A stretch of DNA of 64,000 nt. Source: Cladobotryum mycophilum (lineage: Eukaryota; Ascomycota; Sordariomycetes; Hypocreales; Hypocreaceae). Positions 49,467-62,171 of this stretch are shown here, in pieces. The notes under the pieces are model-generated. The model ran no database searches, was not told the origin of the DNA, and saw only the letters and a program-made list of their open reading frames with translations. The translations under genes and the position numbers were made by a program. The stretch lies in NCBI GenBank assembly GCA_036429605.1, contig CM071590.1, positions 1,240,001 through 1,304,000 of the forward strand, given 5' to 3'. The stretch's first letter is position 1; each line of letters begins with the position of its first letter.

Positions 49467-51767
49467 TTGGACGTGCTCAGACCCAAGACAAGCACCATCC
49501 ATCCATCCACCAGAGAAAAGGTGAGTTCCCACACCTTGAATTGATTGGGTTGGACCATTTGGGCTCGCGTCTTGCCATCGTGGCCCTCTCACCGCCGGCA
49601 GGTGGACTTGTGTGTTTTGTGGTACGGAGTAGTGGTTTACGATTTACGACGGTGGACAAGGGCACACGTTGTTGGCATTGGATGTCCTCGATCCATGCCT
49701 CTTTTATCCATCCGTCCCGTACGTATGCGCTTTTGTACTGGTAGTCTGTAGTATGTAGCATGTATCTCGTAAGTATGTATGCACCTTACTTGGGGGGAGG
49801 GGAACATTCACTCCGTCCAGTTATCCATCCTTGTTTGTTGCCGTCGGGTGCTGTGGTGCCTCAGGCGACAACAGAAGGAGGAGCAGGAAGAAGAAGAGGA
49901 ACAAAATATGCTGCTTTGGTTCCATTGCCGACATGGCTCCGACAAATATTGCATGGACCAGAATAATGATTCGATCCGTATCCCTTGTCCCCTTTGACAT
50001 CCATGCCTTACCTTGCCTTAGGTACGAGTATGAGCATAATCGAGACCACTGACAGCGTGGCGTCATTTTCCCTGCATGGGGGGGACGGGGGAGGAAGATA
50101 CTGTAGGAATGATGGGGGAGGAGATGCTTCATGCAATGCGCAAGGCAATCGCTCGTTCAATCAAAGAAAGCAACAAAAACAGCGGCCGAAAGCAACCCCC
50201 ATTCCTCCCCTCCTCCCCCAATCTGTAACTGCATTTCCATCCTACGCGCTGAAGCCGCCTCGCAATTGGAACGAAACACAAAAAGGGGATCCATGAAAGA
50301 GGATGCGGGGTCTGCACGGGAGCCATCTCGACGCGGGGGTCCCAAGGACCATTTTAGTGCAAACGTCTTTTTCCTCCTTGTGTGATCCCCCCTTGGTCGT
50401 CCTGCAGCAGTGCAGTGCAGTGCTCGAGTGGCAGTGGTTGGTGGTGCTAGTAGGCATTGCTTTCTCCGATTGCTTATGCTAGTAGAAGCAGTAGTAGAAG
50501 AATTTAGGGGAAATCACTCCCCCCAAATTGAGGGTTTGAGTGTTTTGGTTAGCTTCGTCGCGGGATGCGATGGGAAAATGATCAAAGTAGGGGTTGATGG
50601 TGATGATGGTGGTGGTTTTGCTAGTTGGTTGGGTGGGATTTCTATTCAAGGCAAGGTATCCATCCAGTCATCGTCACTGTCGTCACTCGTCCTGTCTCGT
50701 TGGTGTTTCGGCGCCGCTTTCCAGGTTTGGTACTGTAGGTTAATTACTCGTTTCTTATCCAACCCGTGGCGATATTTGGGCTGAAAATAAAGCCTGGGAT
50801 TTGTTATCATTTTTTTTTCCTTTTCTTTTTGGGAGTCCCCTTCTGTGTCTCATCTTTGGGGGCATAAAAACGCAGAATGACGAAGGATGAACCCTCCTGC
50901 CGATCTTTGATGAGTTGGAGATGGTGGCTAGGTCACGTTTGCAGGAAGATGGACACGGTATGGTGGGTGGGAAGTTGAAGGTCCGTGGAGGACAGAGAGA
51001 GTATCAGCTGAATCGCGCTATGATGAGGGAGGAGGACCAGGGGGAGGAAAGTGGAAGAGGAGGAGCGTGGGATGGATGGACATTCGATTTCACAAAACGC
51101 AGCTATTTTGGCGCAAGTAATATAAATAAAATGTGATGGTGTGAAGATCCCCCATTTTACAACAATGGCTTTTGCATATGATACGCTCGTGAAATTGAGC
51201 GTGGGTAGTTTTTTTGTTACCCGGGGATGCCGTGCATGTCTCCCCAGCCAGCCCATGCCCATGACAATGTTTAGACACACACACAACACGCATGTTCACG
51301 ATGCGTGCGTCCAATGTTGGCAGGTCATCTAAAAAGGGCCATCAAAGAGAGAGACAGAGAGGGAGAGAGAGCAAGAGGGGAGAGAAGGCCCAGAACCAGG
51401 GGGATTGTCTCATCGGCATTCCAAAGGCGGAAATATTCTATGTTCATCATTCCCAAATCAATCCACCGTCAAGCAAGGGGAGGGTCTCACCTCTAAAATA
51501 AGTTTGTTGCTGCATTTCCTTTCAGCTTTTTTAAGCTATCGAGTTTAACATGAACACGCATCTGCAACGATGCTACACGCAAGAAACATGGCCAGGCGCG
51601 AGGTTAATCGCCCATTGTTACCGTTTAACCTCCTTTATGCTTCAGCGCACGTTCCATTGGAGCGTCATGGTGCAGCCTTACTGTTTGGCTGTGTTGCGTG
51701 TATCCTTTCCTAATCAAGTACGAAAATGGGAACACGCACACACATTCTTTGTCGCTCTCTCTCTGCA

Positions 51768-51812
<45 letters not shown>
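51768..51812. repeat. (TC)n-(AC)n compound microsatellite
   Basis: About twelve TC units pass directly into about ten AC units. Confidence 0.95.
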
Positions 51813-54800
51813 GCTCGCAAACGCACGCCCCCCGTGTGGTCATTGTTCTTTGCCATGCGACAAGAGAAACCCACTGGGCGAATCCTAGTGCTGCCTTCTT
51901 GTTCGTCTGGCTGGCTGGCTGGGCGGATCCTGGTCATTGTCTCAGCCATGCCATGCGGGTCACGATGGACAAATTTACCGACCGCGTTCGACGCAGAAAT
52001 TCCACGGGGGGATGCATGGCGGCACCAACCAAAGGGCCAAAGTGCACTGCACCTTTTTAGCCAAGGGCGTTGAGGGCGCCCCTAGAAGCCCTGGGAGGTA
52101 ATGTAATGCACACACGGACAAGCCAACACATAGCATGGCATAGCTTACCCTTTGGAAACAGCCATTCCCTCGGGGATCTTGTGATTTTGTTTGGGGAGAG
52201 GGCGCCATTGTCGTCATGGTGCGGCGCAAGCTCCTCGAGCCATCGACTGGAATAGGCCATCCGGAGATGGAGGGTGAGCTGATGTTTTCCTTTCTCTCTC
52301 TCTCTATTTCGCTCTCTTGTGAAAGGGTTGCCAACTTGGACACGAGGGAGACCAGGGAGCTTTCTCAGATGTGCCGCTCGCTTCCCCGCTGCATCTACAA
52401 ACAGACAGATGACCATGCAGCAAAAGGACGACGGTGGGGGGGGGTCTGTGGCCTTGCCCTGTCTGTAGTTTTCTGTGTGGTCTTTTTTGTCTCTTGTCAT
52501 GCCCTTGTTTCGTTCTCACCCTTGTCGAGCGTGCTAGAATGCTACCTGGGTCTGCATGTGCTTTTTGGGTTGGTATGTATGGTAGGTTGCACTGCACTGC
52601 ACAAATGGAGTAGGTCTCAGATGTCAAAGCCGCAAGTGATAGGTTTCCTCTCTCGCTCTCGCGCGCACTCTCTTTTGTCGCTCGTCGGGCACGCTGCCGC
52701 TTTGCGTTGCTCAGTTGCTCATGCTCACACACGCTGCAACACGCACAGTAAGCAATCTGACAGAGGGATCGGGGTCAATTCCTGCTGCGACCGTTACTTT
52801 CTTTACCACGCGACTTGCAACGCTGATTCTTGTTAAGCATAATCTCCCCCGTCACTTGTAAGAAACGGCGGCCGATTCAGCATCTCACCTTTGTTTTTGT
52901 TTTTTTAATACCAAAAAGGGGAATTTGCGAACCAAAATGCACCCCCCCATACATATACAACCGTAGCCACAACCACAACCATGATCAAACAACACGCTCG
53001 CTTGCTCACTCAACTTCACTCTTAGTCACACACACTAACTACTACTTACTACAGCTACCCAAGCAGGGACCCAATGGATCAAATCTTACCGCCAACAACA
53101 TAGATCCATCTGCCTCCTTGGCAATCTACAACATGACATGGGCAGGGGAGGGAAGGGCAGGGCGAGCGAGGCTGCCAAGTAGGGACACTTCGGCCGGTTG
53201 GATGAAAATCATCGGCCCCCAGATACCAAAGCGGCATTCGGCACAAGGCCACACCCAGAGGTTAGTGGTTGGGTTTAATGACCATGATGAGTATGATGAT
53301 GACAAGAGGGTAATCCATCCGTTACCCGTTGTGCCCGTCCGTCCGTCCGTTCCCTCATTACAGGGTGGTGGACAAAACGAATATGCCTCATAGTAAATTT
53401 GGGAACGCACCAAAACGAAACAAACAACAAAGAAGACGACGGATGAGCTATTCCTAGCGTCAAGGAGGCGAGGATGGATCTTTTGGTCGCGTCAGAATGG
53501 GGGCGCCTACGCTATGAAGAATTAAAAAAAGGGATCGTCTCTTTTGAACAACGTGGACAAGTTTCCAAATTTCACCGCCCGGTTCAAGCTCATGAATCTG
53601 ATACTGTAGGTGGTACGTAGTTGTAATAGTAGAAGTACGATGGGCGTAGGATGATTAATTCAATTTTTTTCTCTTTGGAAGCTGGGCGAAGTCGGGGGTA
53701 TGGTAATACGAATAGAATTTCAATAATCTCTTGTTGCTGGCGGGCGAAATACTAAGTTTCTTTGCCCGTTATTGAAAATCTGATGATCATTACGCGGTGC
53801 GTTGTAATCAAAACGTAACATACTGTATACCTGCGTACCTACATCTATACCCAGTGCTACATGCAAACAAACGTGCATACATCGATCCATTAATGACATT
53901 AGTAGGTAAGCTGCAGCGGCGGCAGACAAAGAGCTCTACTCTGGGTATGCAGTTTGCGGCCGTCCGTTGGTCCAAAATAGTTGGAAAGGGACAGACACAC
54001 ACGCAGGACGGGCAAACAGCCTTACTAGGTAGTACTACGGAGTAATTGATTGGAGTTATCCCTTTGCAGGCGCTGTAACTGCTTGTAGAAAGTTGGATCC
54101 CGTTCCGTGGTATCCTCAGCGGCAGAAGCACGAAAGGGCTTTTTGGGGAGCCAAGAGAAGCTCAGCTTTGCTGCTTGCATCCCCATCCTACCTTGAATGC
54201 TGCACCTGCGTTCACATACCTACGGTACATTGAAAGGCCGTAGGTAGCCAAAGTAGCTACGTCTTACAGTACGTACGTAGGTAACAGTGCAGCTACAGTA
54301 GCATGGGAGGGATGGATGAGTGAGTGAGCGAGGCGCAATCCCAATTGCCGCACGGCCACTGGCTTGTTTTGTCAACCCATCCATCCTCGGCCGCTTTCGG
54401 TAGCCAAGGTGGCGAGGTGTCTGCTTGGGTTGCTGCTTGGGTTGCGTCTCTCCGATTGTCCAGCTCACTCAGCAGAGTAGCAAGCGTAGGGCGAGGGTGA
54501 GAACCTAAGAAAGAAGAAAAAGAAAAGAAAAAACAGCGTTGCAACGCCTAGAAGCCTCAGGCCAGCGCCAGAAGCAACTTTGGATCCGATGAATGTGGGC
54601 ACCCGAACCCAAGAGGGAGGAGACGAGAGACAAAGAGACAGGCGAGAGACCCTTCCGAGACAAAAAGCTCCGCTTCGCTGGTCGCCTGTTATTTTTTTGC
54701 GTGTTCCTAATCATGTTGCATGTTGGCCGAAATCTGAATCTGGGTCCCGGCTCGATGGGTCTCGCTCATCCCTTGAGAGGGAAATAAAAAATAAAAAACA

Positions 54801-55573
54801 ATAAAAGGAAAAAATAAATATCGCACTGTGCCGAGGCAGACCCGCGGCTCCAGCGGTCCACTGCACTAGAACGGTTGGGAAATTTCACCTTTCGGAAAGG
54901 CCGCCCGAGTGGAAGCGCGATACTGTGGCTAAGAAAGAGAAATAGAGAGGGAAAAAAAACTGGAAATTAAATAAGACGACGCGCATTGGCCCTCGACATA
55001 GAACAGTGTTAGCACACACAGTGGTGTGTGGCCAAGACCAGACAAGACAAGAAAGAGAGAGAGAGCGAGAGAGAAAAAAAAAGTGGCCTGGCCGCCAAGC
55101 AAATCCAAGTCACAACTTACCAGAAAGTGACCTACCATACCAAGACGAGAGAATTGGGAGACACGCGCGCAAGTGTTGTTGCAACGCCAGCAATGCCAAG
55201 AGCAGCCCAAAAGCCCTCATTTGAGACTGGGCAAAGAAAAGAAAAAGGGAGGAGAGGCTTCGCTGCTGGGCGCCCTCACACATTTTTGTGGATTTTTGCA
55301 TGCATTGCTCTCGTCTTTTCCCTTTCGGTTTCTCCCTTCTCCTGCTGCTCCTCCTACAAGCAAGTTGCATACTTGTAATTTGCTTGCCTGGGATAGTTAG
55401 TGGAGGAGGAAGAAGACGAAGTGGTACCCCCACACGCCCCTACGTGCCTACAGATACCTGGTAGCTGCCTATGCCTAGTATGGATGGAGAGATGGAGTAT
55501 CTTCTCTTTGCTGCTGTTGTTGTCCTGCACAGATTGGATGTTTTTGTTGGACGTACATACGTACATGCCTACC

Positions 55574-55602
55574 TACATACATACATACATACATACATAC
55601 AT
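55574..55602. repeat. (TACA)7 microsatellite
   Basis: About seven TACA units. Nearby are (AGACC)n at about 55791-55810 and (CATCC)n at about 55824-55839. Confidence 0.9.
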
Positions 55603-57036
55603 GAATACATATTGCCGCTGGCGTGTGAGAGTGGTGCGCATAAGAGTAGTAGTAGTGGTAGTGGTAGGTACTCCCAAGTGCAGGAAATATGTCTCCATAC
55701 TGTACGCAGAATGGAATCCACGGAAGGGGAGGTAGCCTGTGAGTGCAAGCGCTGTATCTTCATACTGTACTAGGACTGGAGAACGGAGCCAGACCAGACC
55801 AGACCAGACCACAAGCCAGACCATCCCATCCCATCCCATGCCCCCCCATTTTACTAGCTATTTTGTGCTGCCGCGTGGGTTTCCAATCCAATCCAATTAT
55901 TAGTCCGCAGTCGCAGGTCGCCAGTCGCAGATGCAGGTGCAGGCAATAGCAAATATTATGATCCCAAGCTGCTCCTGCTGCTGCTGCTCCTCCTGCTCCT
56001 CTAAAGTCTCCAGTTATCCTTCTCCATTTCATCCATCCATCCATCCATTCCAAACTCTTTCTTGTTCCCTTCTCCTCTTTCTCCTTCTACTTCTCATTCT
56101 CCTTCTCTTTTCTCCTCTTTGTCTAGACATTTCGTCCACTCGCGACGCCCTCTTCTTATCCGTCCATCCATTCATCCATCCTTGCGACCCCTCGAAGGAA
56201 GCAGTAATAATAACGTCGCATCACGCACGTACGAGGAGGGCCCGCATTGCATGCTCCTCCATCTCCCACATCTAAACCACCCGCCGAAGATCACTGCGCT
56301 GTGCTGCGCAGCCCGGCTTAGGCACACCCCCAACAAGACTTCCAAGAAACACCCCCTACCACTGCCGGGCTTTCTCGTCGTATCACTTCCGCCACGCCAC
56401 ATCTCAACGGACGTCATCCGGAATCTGCCAAGACTGCTCTTGTTACCTCTTCCGAGCGCCTGCACAGCCTGCAGAGATCCCGTTTCTTTTATTCGACCCT
56501 TTTCTTTTCTTTTTTTGTTTTGACCCTGGATCGGCCAAACAGCTGGTTCCCATAATCCCTTAAACTGAACTGGGGGTGTCCAGTCTCAGACCCAGCCTTA
56601 TACACCACTTCTTTTTTAGGCTCTGCCTCCCCCATATTCAAAAACTCTTTTTTTAACTTCCCTGGCCATCGACCATGACTGTTTGCATATTATAGCACAG
56701 CGGTCCTCAGGGACACACTTTACTTTGAGAATCCCATTCTCTCCCACATCGAGAAGTCTGCGCCGGCTTGCAAGGCTTCGTCTGCACGACGCAACTTACA
56801 CACACCAACTTTCAACTCTACTGCTCTCGCACAACGTCTGCGATATTATCGTCCTTAAAAGCCTCTTAACATCTCGACCTATTCGACGTCGTTGACCGAC
56901 AAGTGCTTTCAAAAACACAAAACAACCAAGGGCATAGCAAATCAGCACATCTGCTTCTTGTCCATACCAAACGCACAGTTTTCAAATGATCGACTACTTG
57001 ACCTACAATCATACACTCTTCAACCCAATATTCACA

Positions 57037-59172
57037 ATGGCGAATATCCCGCCCATAACTTCAAGAGCTCCCGAATGGGCTGCTCTGGCGGCCGACGCTG
57101 CGGAAGACGTCGATGAACCACCTGAAAAGCTGCCAACAGCTGCTTTCAAGAGATCCACCATTAGCCGACCAGTTGGTCAGCCATCATTATTAACCAGAGC
57201 CATTTTGGCACAGTCTGATGAAGAGACCGTTGGTCACTCAACCACCTTCAACAACAACAACTACCGCCGTCGCTCTATGGCCAGCAATATCAGTATTGCT
57301 TCTACTGCTGACCTGACCAGTGACACTGGTTTCACAAGCCCCTCGCGAACCAGCACTCCTAGTCCTCCTATTCCCGATATTTCTGTTCTGCGATTGCACC
57401 CCAGCATCGCTGATAACAAACCTACCTTTCTCAGCAACCTCGCCACTGCCCTAGGTGCCCAAGAGCCCGCCAAAGAGGCTCCTCGAAGGCGATGCATTCA
57501 ATTCGCTTGTGCTGCTAAGCCTAATCCCCAACCACAGGTCGCACTTGCTGCACCTCCCATGGTCAAGACGGCTTCAGCGCAAGAGACACCACGACGCCCC
57601 TGCATCAAATTTGCATGCCAGGCACGCCCGGCTTCTACTCAAAATACGCCACCCAGGTCCATTACTCAGCCATCAATGCCAAGCAAGGTCGAGCCTTCGA
57701 CACCCAAGAAGGGTTCTGCGCTTTCAGCTACGCCCATGACTGCCCGGCCCTCTCCTAACCGAGTCCTGTCCAACAAGGGTGCCATGACTCGACCTCGTTT
57801 CTTGCGTGCTACCTCGACGGATCTTATCAGGGATGGCTCTCAGTTCCATGAATTTGCTAGTGATACGGCTCGAGAGGATGACTGGATTCGAAATGACAAC
57901 TCAACTGTTCAAACTAAGCTGACCATCAACGACACTCTCAGCAAGGAGAACACCATCCGTCGTCTGGCGAATGAGGTTGAGGAAGAGGCTCAGTTGGAAG
58001 AGGAGGAAGCAGAGGAAGCTATTGATGATGATGACGAGGAGGAGGATGATGATGATGATGAGGAAGATGAAGAAGACGATGATGATGAAGACGACGATGA
58101 CGATAACGGAGTTGACATTGATAATTACGAAGCTGAAGAGGAAGACGAGGATTCTGATGGCTATCACACTGATGAGGAAACCGGCTTTGCTGATTCTGAT
58201 GAGGAAGATGACGGGAATGAGAACATGGTTATGTGGACCCCGGGCCGTGGCGCTCCCATCAGAAATTCTGGTGTGCGCTTGACTCGTCGACTCTCCATGA
58301 ACGAACAGCATTCGGATTCCTCGGCTGCCTCCAAGCGCAGTGTCCGACGCGCAAAGGCTCGCCCGATCGGCCCTACCGCTGAGGCCACCGATCTCCCGGA
58401 TAGCACTGACTTTGTCTGTGGTACCTTGGATGAAGACAGACCCTTGGAAGAGGTCTTCATCTCATGTCTTGCTGCCCGCCGAACTGAGAAGCTCCGTGTT
58501 ATTCCCCAGGATATCGACCCTAGCTTCCCAGCTGACGACCTCGATGAGGAGGATGAAGAAGATACGCATCACGATAGTGATCAGAACGTTTGGGTCATGG
58601 AGGATCTCCACCATGACCAGGACCGTTCCCGCAGACGAAAGAGCGAGCACACCTCTCCTCGAAGATTCCGTTCTCCCCCACCAACAAAGAGACATCAGTC
58701 TCCCCCTCCTCCCAAGGCTCGCGGCCGCTCTCCCAAGCTGCTCTTTGACCGTCACTCACCTAGAAGAATCCGGTCTCCTGCCCCCAAGGTCATGACCACC
58801 CCATCCCAGACCCCACGACAAGGGGCCCACATTAAATTTCACCTCGCCGGCCGACCCGGTCTTACTCAGACCAAGTCACTACCCCGACCTGCCGCCCTCT
58901 TCCGGCATCCTAAACAACAACAACACAAGAGCTCCAAGACGAGCTCTGATAACGACACCCATGTTCGCGGAGCTATCGACATCGTTAAGGGCCTTGAAAA
59001 GAAGCGTCAGCGAAGAAAGGAAAAGTTCATGCAAAAGTACTGTAACCGTGCCCGCCGCGGTCAGATTCCTGAACGCAAACCCCTACCCGGCCTTGGTGCC
59101 GAGCGAATGAAGGAAGTTGGATTGATCATGGCCGGCAAGAAGGACCAGGGCAATTATGTCCTTTCATTCTAA
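57037..59172 (+). CDS. DUF2457-like acidic protein of unknown function
   Basis: The single-exon frame ends with TAA at 59172. The preferred start is the ATG at 57037 (MANIPPITSRAPEW, preceded by CACA), giving 711 residues. An in-frame ATG at 56986 would add 17. A very acidic tract at about 57970-58210 is mostly Asp and Glu. Two near-identical motifs occur upstream, RRRCIQFACAAKP and RRPCIKFACQARP, with a related IKFHLAGRPG near the C-terminus. A Ser/Pro/Arg-rich stretch (SPRRFRSPPP) and a basic helical region (LEKKRQRRKEKFMQKY) follow. These features match my memory of the fungal DUF2457 family, for which no function is established. The acidic and RS-like regions suggest a nuclear protein, but that is inference. 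Confidence 0.72.
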   Translation: MANIPPITSRAPEWAALAADAAEDVDEPPEKLPTAAFKRSTISRPVGQPSLLTRAILAQSDEETVGHSTTFNNNNYRRRSMASNISIASTADLTSDTGFTSPSRTSTPSPPIPDISVLRLHPSIADNKPTFLSNLATALGAQEPAKEAPRRRCIQFACAAKPNPQPQVALAAPPMVKTASAQETPRRPCIKFACQARPASTQNTPPRSITQPSMPSKVEPSTPKKGSALSATPMTARPSPNRVLSNKGAMTRPRFLRATSTDLIRDGSQFHEFASDTAREDDWIRNDNSTVQTKLTINDTLSKENTIRRLANEVEEEAQLEEEEAEEAIDDDDEEEDDDDDEEDEEDDDDEDDDDDNGVDIDNYEAEEEDEDSDGYHTDEETGFADSDEEDDGNENMVMWTPGRGAPIRNSGVRLTRRLSMNEQHSDSSAASKRSVRRAKARPIGPTAEATDLPDSTDFVCGTLDEDRPLEEVFISCLAARRTEKLRVIPQDIDPSFPADDLDEEDEEDTHHDSDQNVWVMEDLHHDQDRSRRRKSEHTSPRRFRSPPPTKRHQSPPPPKARGRSPKLLFDRHSPRRIRSPAPKVMTTPSQTPRQGAHIKFHLAGRPGLTQTKSLPRPAALFRHPKQQQHKSSKTSSDNDTHVRGAIDIVKGLEKKRQRRKEKFMQKYCNRARRGQIPERKPLPGLGAERMKEVGLIMAGKKDQGNYVLSF

Positions 59173-60368
59173 TCAACCCATCATTTCCACAATTTTTCTT
59201 GTTGCTTTTCTTTCTTTCTTTTTTTAGCCATGCACAGCATTGGAGTCCGGCATTCAACAGCAGAGGGTTCCAGTCCCGCAGTAATGAACGGCGTTGGCAT
59301 GGCATAGTGTCAATATTTTTTGCATCCTCTTTGCAATATTCTTCCATTTATTATTTTTTACCCTTTTCCTTTCTTGCACTTACGAATCTTATGACTTTGT
59401 TTCATATTCATGTAATTACACTTTACTTGTGGAGAGATCCATACTGGAGAAGCTCCTGTACATAGATATTCATTATGGGTGGCGGATAAAAAATGACCGG
59501 GGACAAGGAGAGCGGCATTGATTGCATTTAGCTTGGATACCCAGTGGTGCATGGTGCACGGGGTCCTTGGCGTTGGGGAACAAGAAGCAACAAAAAGTGT
59601 TGTGACAAGACATTAGGTATCATGAATATTACAGATGCCAAAACATACAATTGTGCTTGCCTACCTATGACTTTTGTGATGCATGTTTATTACAAGTATT
59701 ATGGATTGTGGCTGGTGATGCTGTCATGGATGATTCATCGCTAGCTGATTGATTTAGGACTGGCTGCACATTGACTCACCTTGGATAGGACTGGCTTGAC
59801 ATTTATATCACTTGATCTGATGAAGTGTCCTTTGGCGTTTGCTAAGCCAGGCTTGTAAGTGAAGGTGAGATTTTCACTCTTGGAGTTGCCACGTTTACTT
59901 TGTTATGGTGGTTTGAGGTTGTAGGTACAAAGTACTCCGTAAGATGCAAGGTGTTGGCACGATTATAGAAATATGGCAATAAGGTCCAATGAGTTTCAAA
60001 TTCCTTTTCTTCATTTTCAGACAAGACTTGTGATCCAAGAATTCTCCTGGACACCATTTTCCCAATTCGTAAAACAAAAAAAGGAGTTGCTGCTTCCTCA
60101 GCTGAAGATAAAGTCAAGCGGGTCTTACCGACCTTTGCCCTTGCACTTGCATCTTAGTGCCTGATTAATTAGGCATTGCACGTGCTACGGCGATACCTTC
60201 CCAAATTACTTGATTGACTGTCCTTTTACCATCGTCATCCCTCCCGCTCCAAACTCTCGCCCGATCATCATCCCTCGGTCAACGCCACCTCTCGATTTTT
60301 CACTTGCCTACGGTTTTTTTTTAAACTATCCAAAGACGAACTACGATAACGATACTACATTGCCCATC
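59173..60368. other. Intergenic: DUF2457 3' region and SAR1 promoter
   Basis: These 1.2 kb contain no supported gene. They hold the DUF2457 3' untranslated region on the left and the SAR1 promoter and leader on the right. A TACTCCGTA site lies at 59933. Confidence 0.6.
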
Positions 60369-61269
60369 ATGTGGATTGTCAACTGGTGTATGTTCTTTTC
60401 TTGGAATTTATCCCTGCCCGCTGGCTCGGCGAATATCAACTGACATGTGGCCCGCCTTTGATAGTTTACGACGTTCTCTCTTCGTTGGGTCTGCTCAACA
60501 AGCATGCGAAGCTACTTTTCCTCGGTCTCGATAATGCCGGAAAGACGACTTTGCTTCACATGCTGAAGGTACGTAAGGGATGATGATGATATGATGGGAG
60601 CGCATGCTACTGTCCCAAAAGGTGGCGGGGGATGCAAATCGAGATAAGCATAAAGGGTGATTCTAACGTGAGCGCTCTTAGAACGACCGAGTTGCCATTC
60701 TGCAACCCACTCTTCACCCAAGTGAGTCCACGATAACGACCTCCTTCTCTCCTCACCCTTGGAAATTATTCCAGAGTGCTAACTCTTTGACAAGCCTCCG
60801 AGGAACTTGCTATCGGCAATGTTCGATTCACAACCTTTGACTTGGGTGGTCACCAGCAGGGTACGTACCTCGCCTCACTATAACTGCACCTCTTTGATCC
60901 GACTTGATACTTACTCCATCCCCTTCAGCCCGCCGTATCTGGAGAGACTACTTCCCCGAAGTCAACGGTGTCGTCTTCCTCATCGACGCCAAGGACCACG
61001 AGCGATTCGGAGAAGCCAAGGCCGAGCTTGATGCCCTCCTATCCATGGAGGAACTCGCCAAGGTCCCCTTTGTCATTCTGGGCAACAAGATCGACCACCC
61101 CGATGCCGTCTCGGAAGATGAGCTGAGACACCAGCTCGGTCTTTACCAGACCACTGGAAAGGGCAAGGTTCAGCTGGAAGGCATTCGCCCCATCGAACTG
61201 TTTATGTGCTCAGTCGTCATGAGGCAGGGATACGGCGATGGTATCCGCTGGTTGTCCCAGTATGTATAA
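60369..61269 (+). CDS. SAR1: SAR1 small GTPase (COPII coat initiator)
   Basis: SAR1 is the GTPase that inserts into the ER membrane when loaded with GTP and recruits the COPII coat. The five exons are 60369-60387 (only 19 nt), 60465-60568, 60682-60721, 60795-60860 and 60929-61269. The introns are 77, 113, 73 and 68 nt, each with GT donors and AG acceptors. The total of 570 nt gives 189 residues, the usual SAR1 length. The N-terminus MWIVNWFYDVL is the amphipathic membrane anchor. G motifs are GLDNAGKTT (27-35), the switch region QPTLHPTSE, DLGGHQQ (His74 is the catalytic histidine position) and NKID. The C-terminus RWLSQYV is typical. Its exchange factor SEC12 is at 16.2-18.0 kb. This is a very secure call. 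Confidence 0.97.
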
Positions 61270-62171
61270 GGAGAGATAATGACGATAAAGGTTTTTTTTT
61301 TTGGAAGAAAAAGTGGTAGCGGAAGATGATTGAAAGATTATTAATGCATTGTTTTCAAATGAGGTTTTTTTGTTCTTTTCTCGCAAAACCTATACGACTC
61401 ATGGAAGATGATATCAGCCATTTGTCAATCACTAGTAGGCTGGTAGTTGCTTAATCTAGTATTAAACGGATTAAAATACTAAATGCACGGTTACTTATTA
61501 TCTACAAAGTGTTGTCTATAGCGCAACTAACGGTATAATCTCTAGATCTGAGATGATTGAAAATACCTTGATTTTGCCCTCATGCTGCATATAATTGGAG
61601 AGACATTTTGACCACATGTTGACACGCGTGGAATGTCATCCCGCACATTTTTACTAGTGACAAAAGGTTTTATTGATTACATCCCCTAGAACACATCCTC
61701 CATCATATGGCAACTAGATATGGAGGGGCGCAGCGTCTTGGGTTCTACTAGAAGTTTCAAATTAATTTCACTAATGGTAGCTTGTAAAGAATAAAAACTC
61801 TCTTTTTATTTTATTTTGAAGATTCGAGAAATTGGTCATGATGGTTTATTCTACCTAACAGATGTCGAAAAAAAAGTTGTAGCAGAAACTGGGGGTTTTC
61901 TATCAAAACCATGGAAACAAAAGGTATCTCTTTTTAATTCTCAAGAAAAAAGTTGAAGTAAACAACGAACAAATGCAGTTTTGATATTTGGAATGCCCGC
62001 CTAGACCCATTTCATTCTTGGTATATATCATGTAATCGGGGGAAACATTAAGAGAGGAAAAAAGAAATTAAAAATTAGAAATTATGGGTTTTTGGTTTTG
62101 CGAAAGAAAGAAAAAAGTGTGAAATCACCCTTCTTTGGTTTTCTCTCTCTTTTTCTTTTGGTATACTCACT
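61270..62171. other. Convergent 3' intergenic region between SAR1 and the kinase
   Basis: These 0.9 kb of AT-rich DNA lie between two genes that end toward each other. They should contain both polyadenylation regions. No gene or repeat of note is seen. Confidence 0.6.

Larger units (their letters stand above)
46646..57036. other. 10.4-kb gene-free region between divergent ATP16 and DUF2457 genes
   Basis: I find no supported gene. The ATP16 promoter should lie just right of 46645, and the DUF2457 leader probably lies within 56500-57036, which is CT-rich. The centre contains many microsatellites and an 11-bp direct duplication (CATTCGAGTCT at 48901-48922). TACGGAGTA sites are at 48625, 49623 and 54036. 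No tRNA, rRNA or transposon was seen. Confidence 0.6.

Noticed and set aside
52216..53393. Adjacent 206- and 187-codon frames on the + strand
   Set aside because: Both cross pyrimidine-rich simple sequence and show no domain. I found no splice pattern joining them into a sensible protein.
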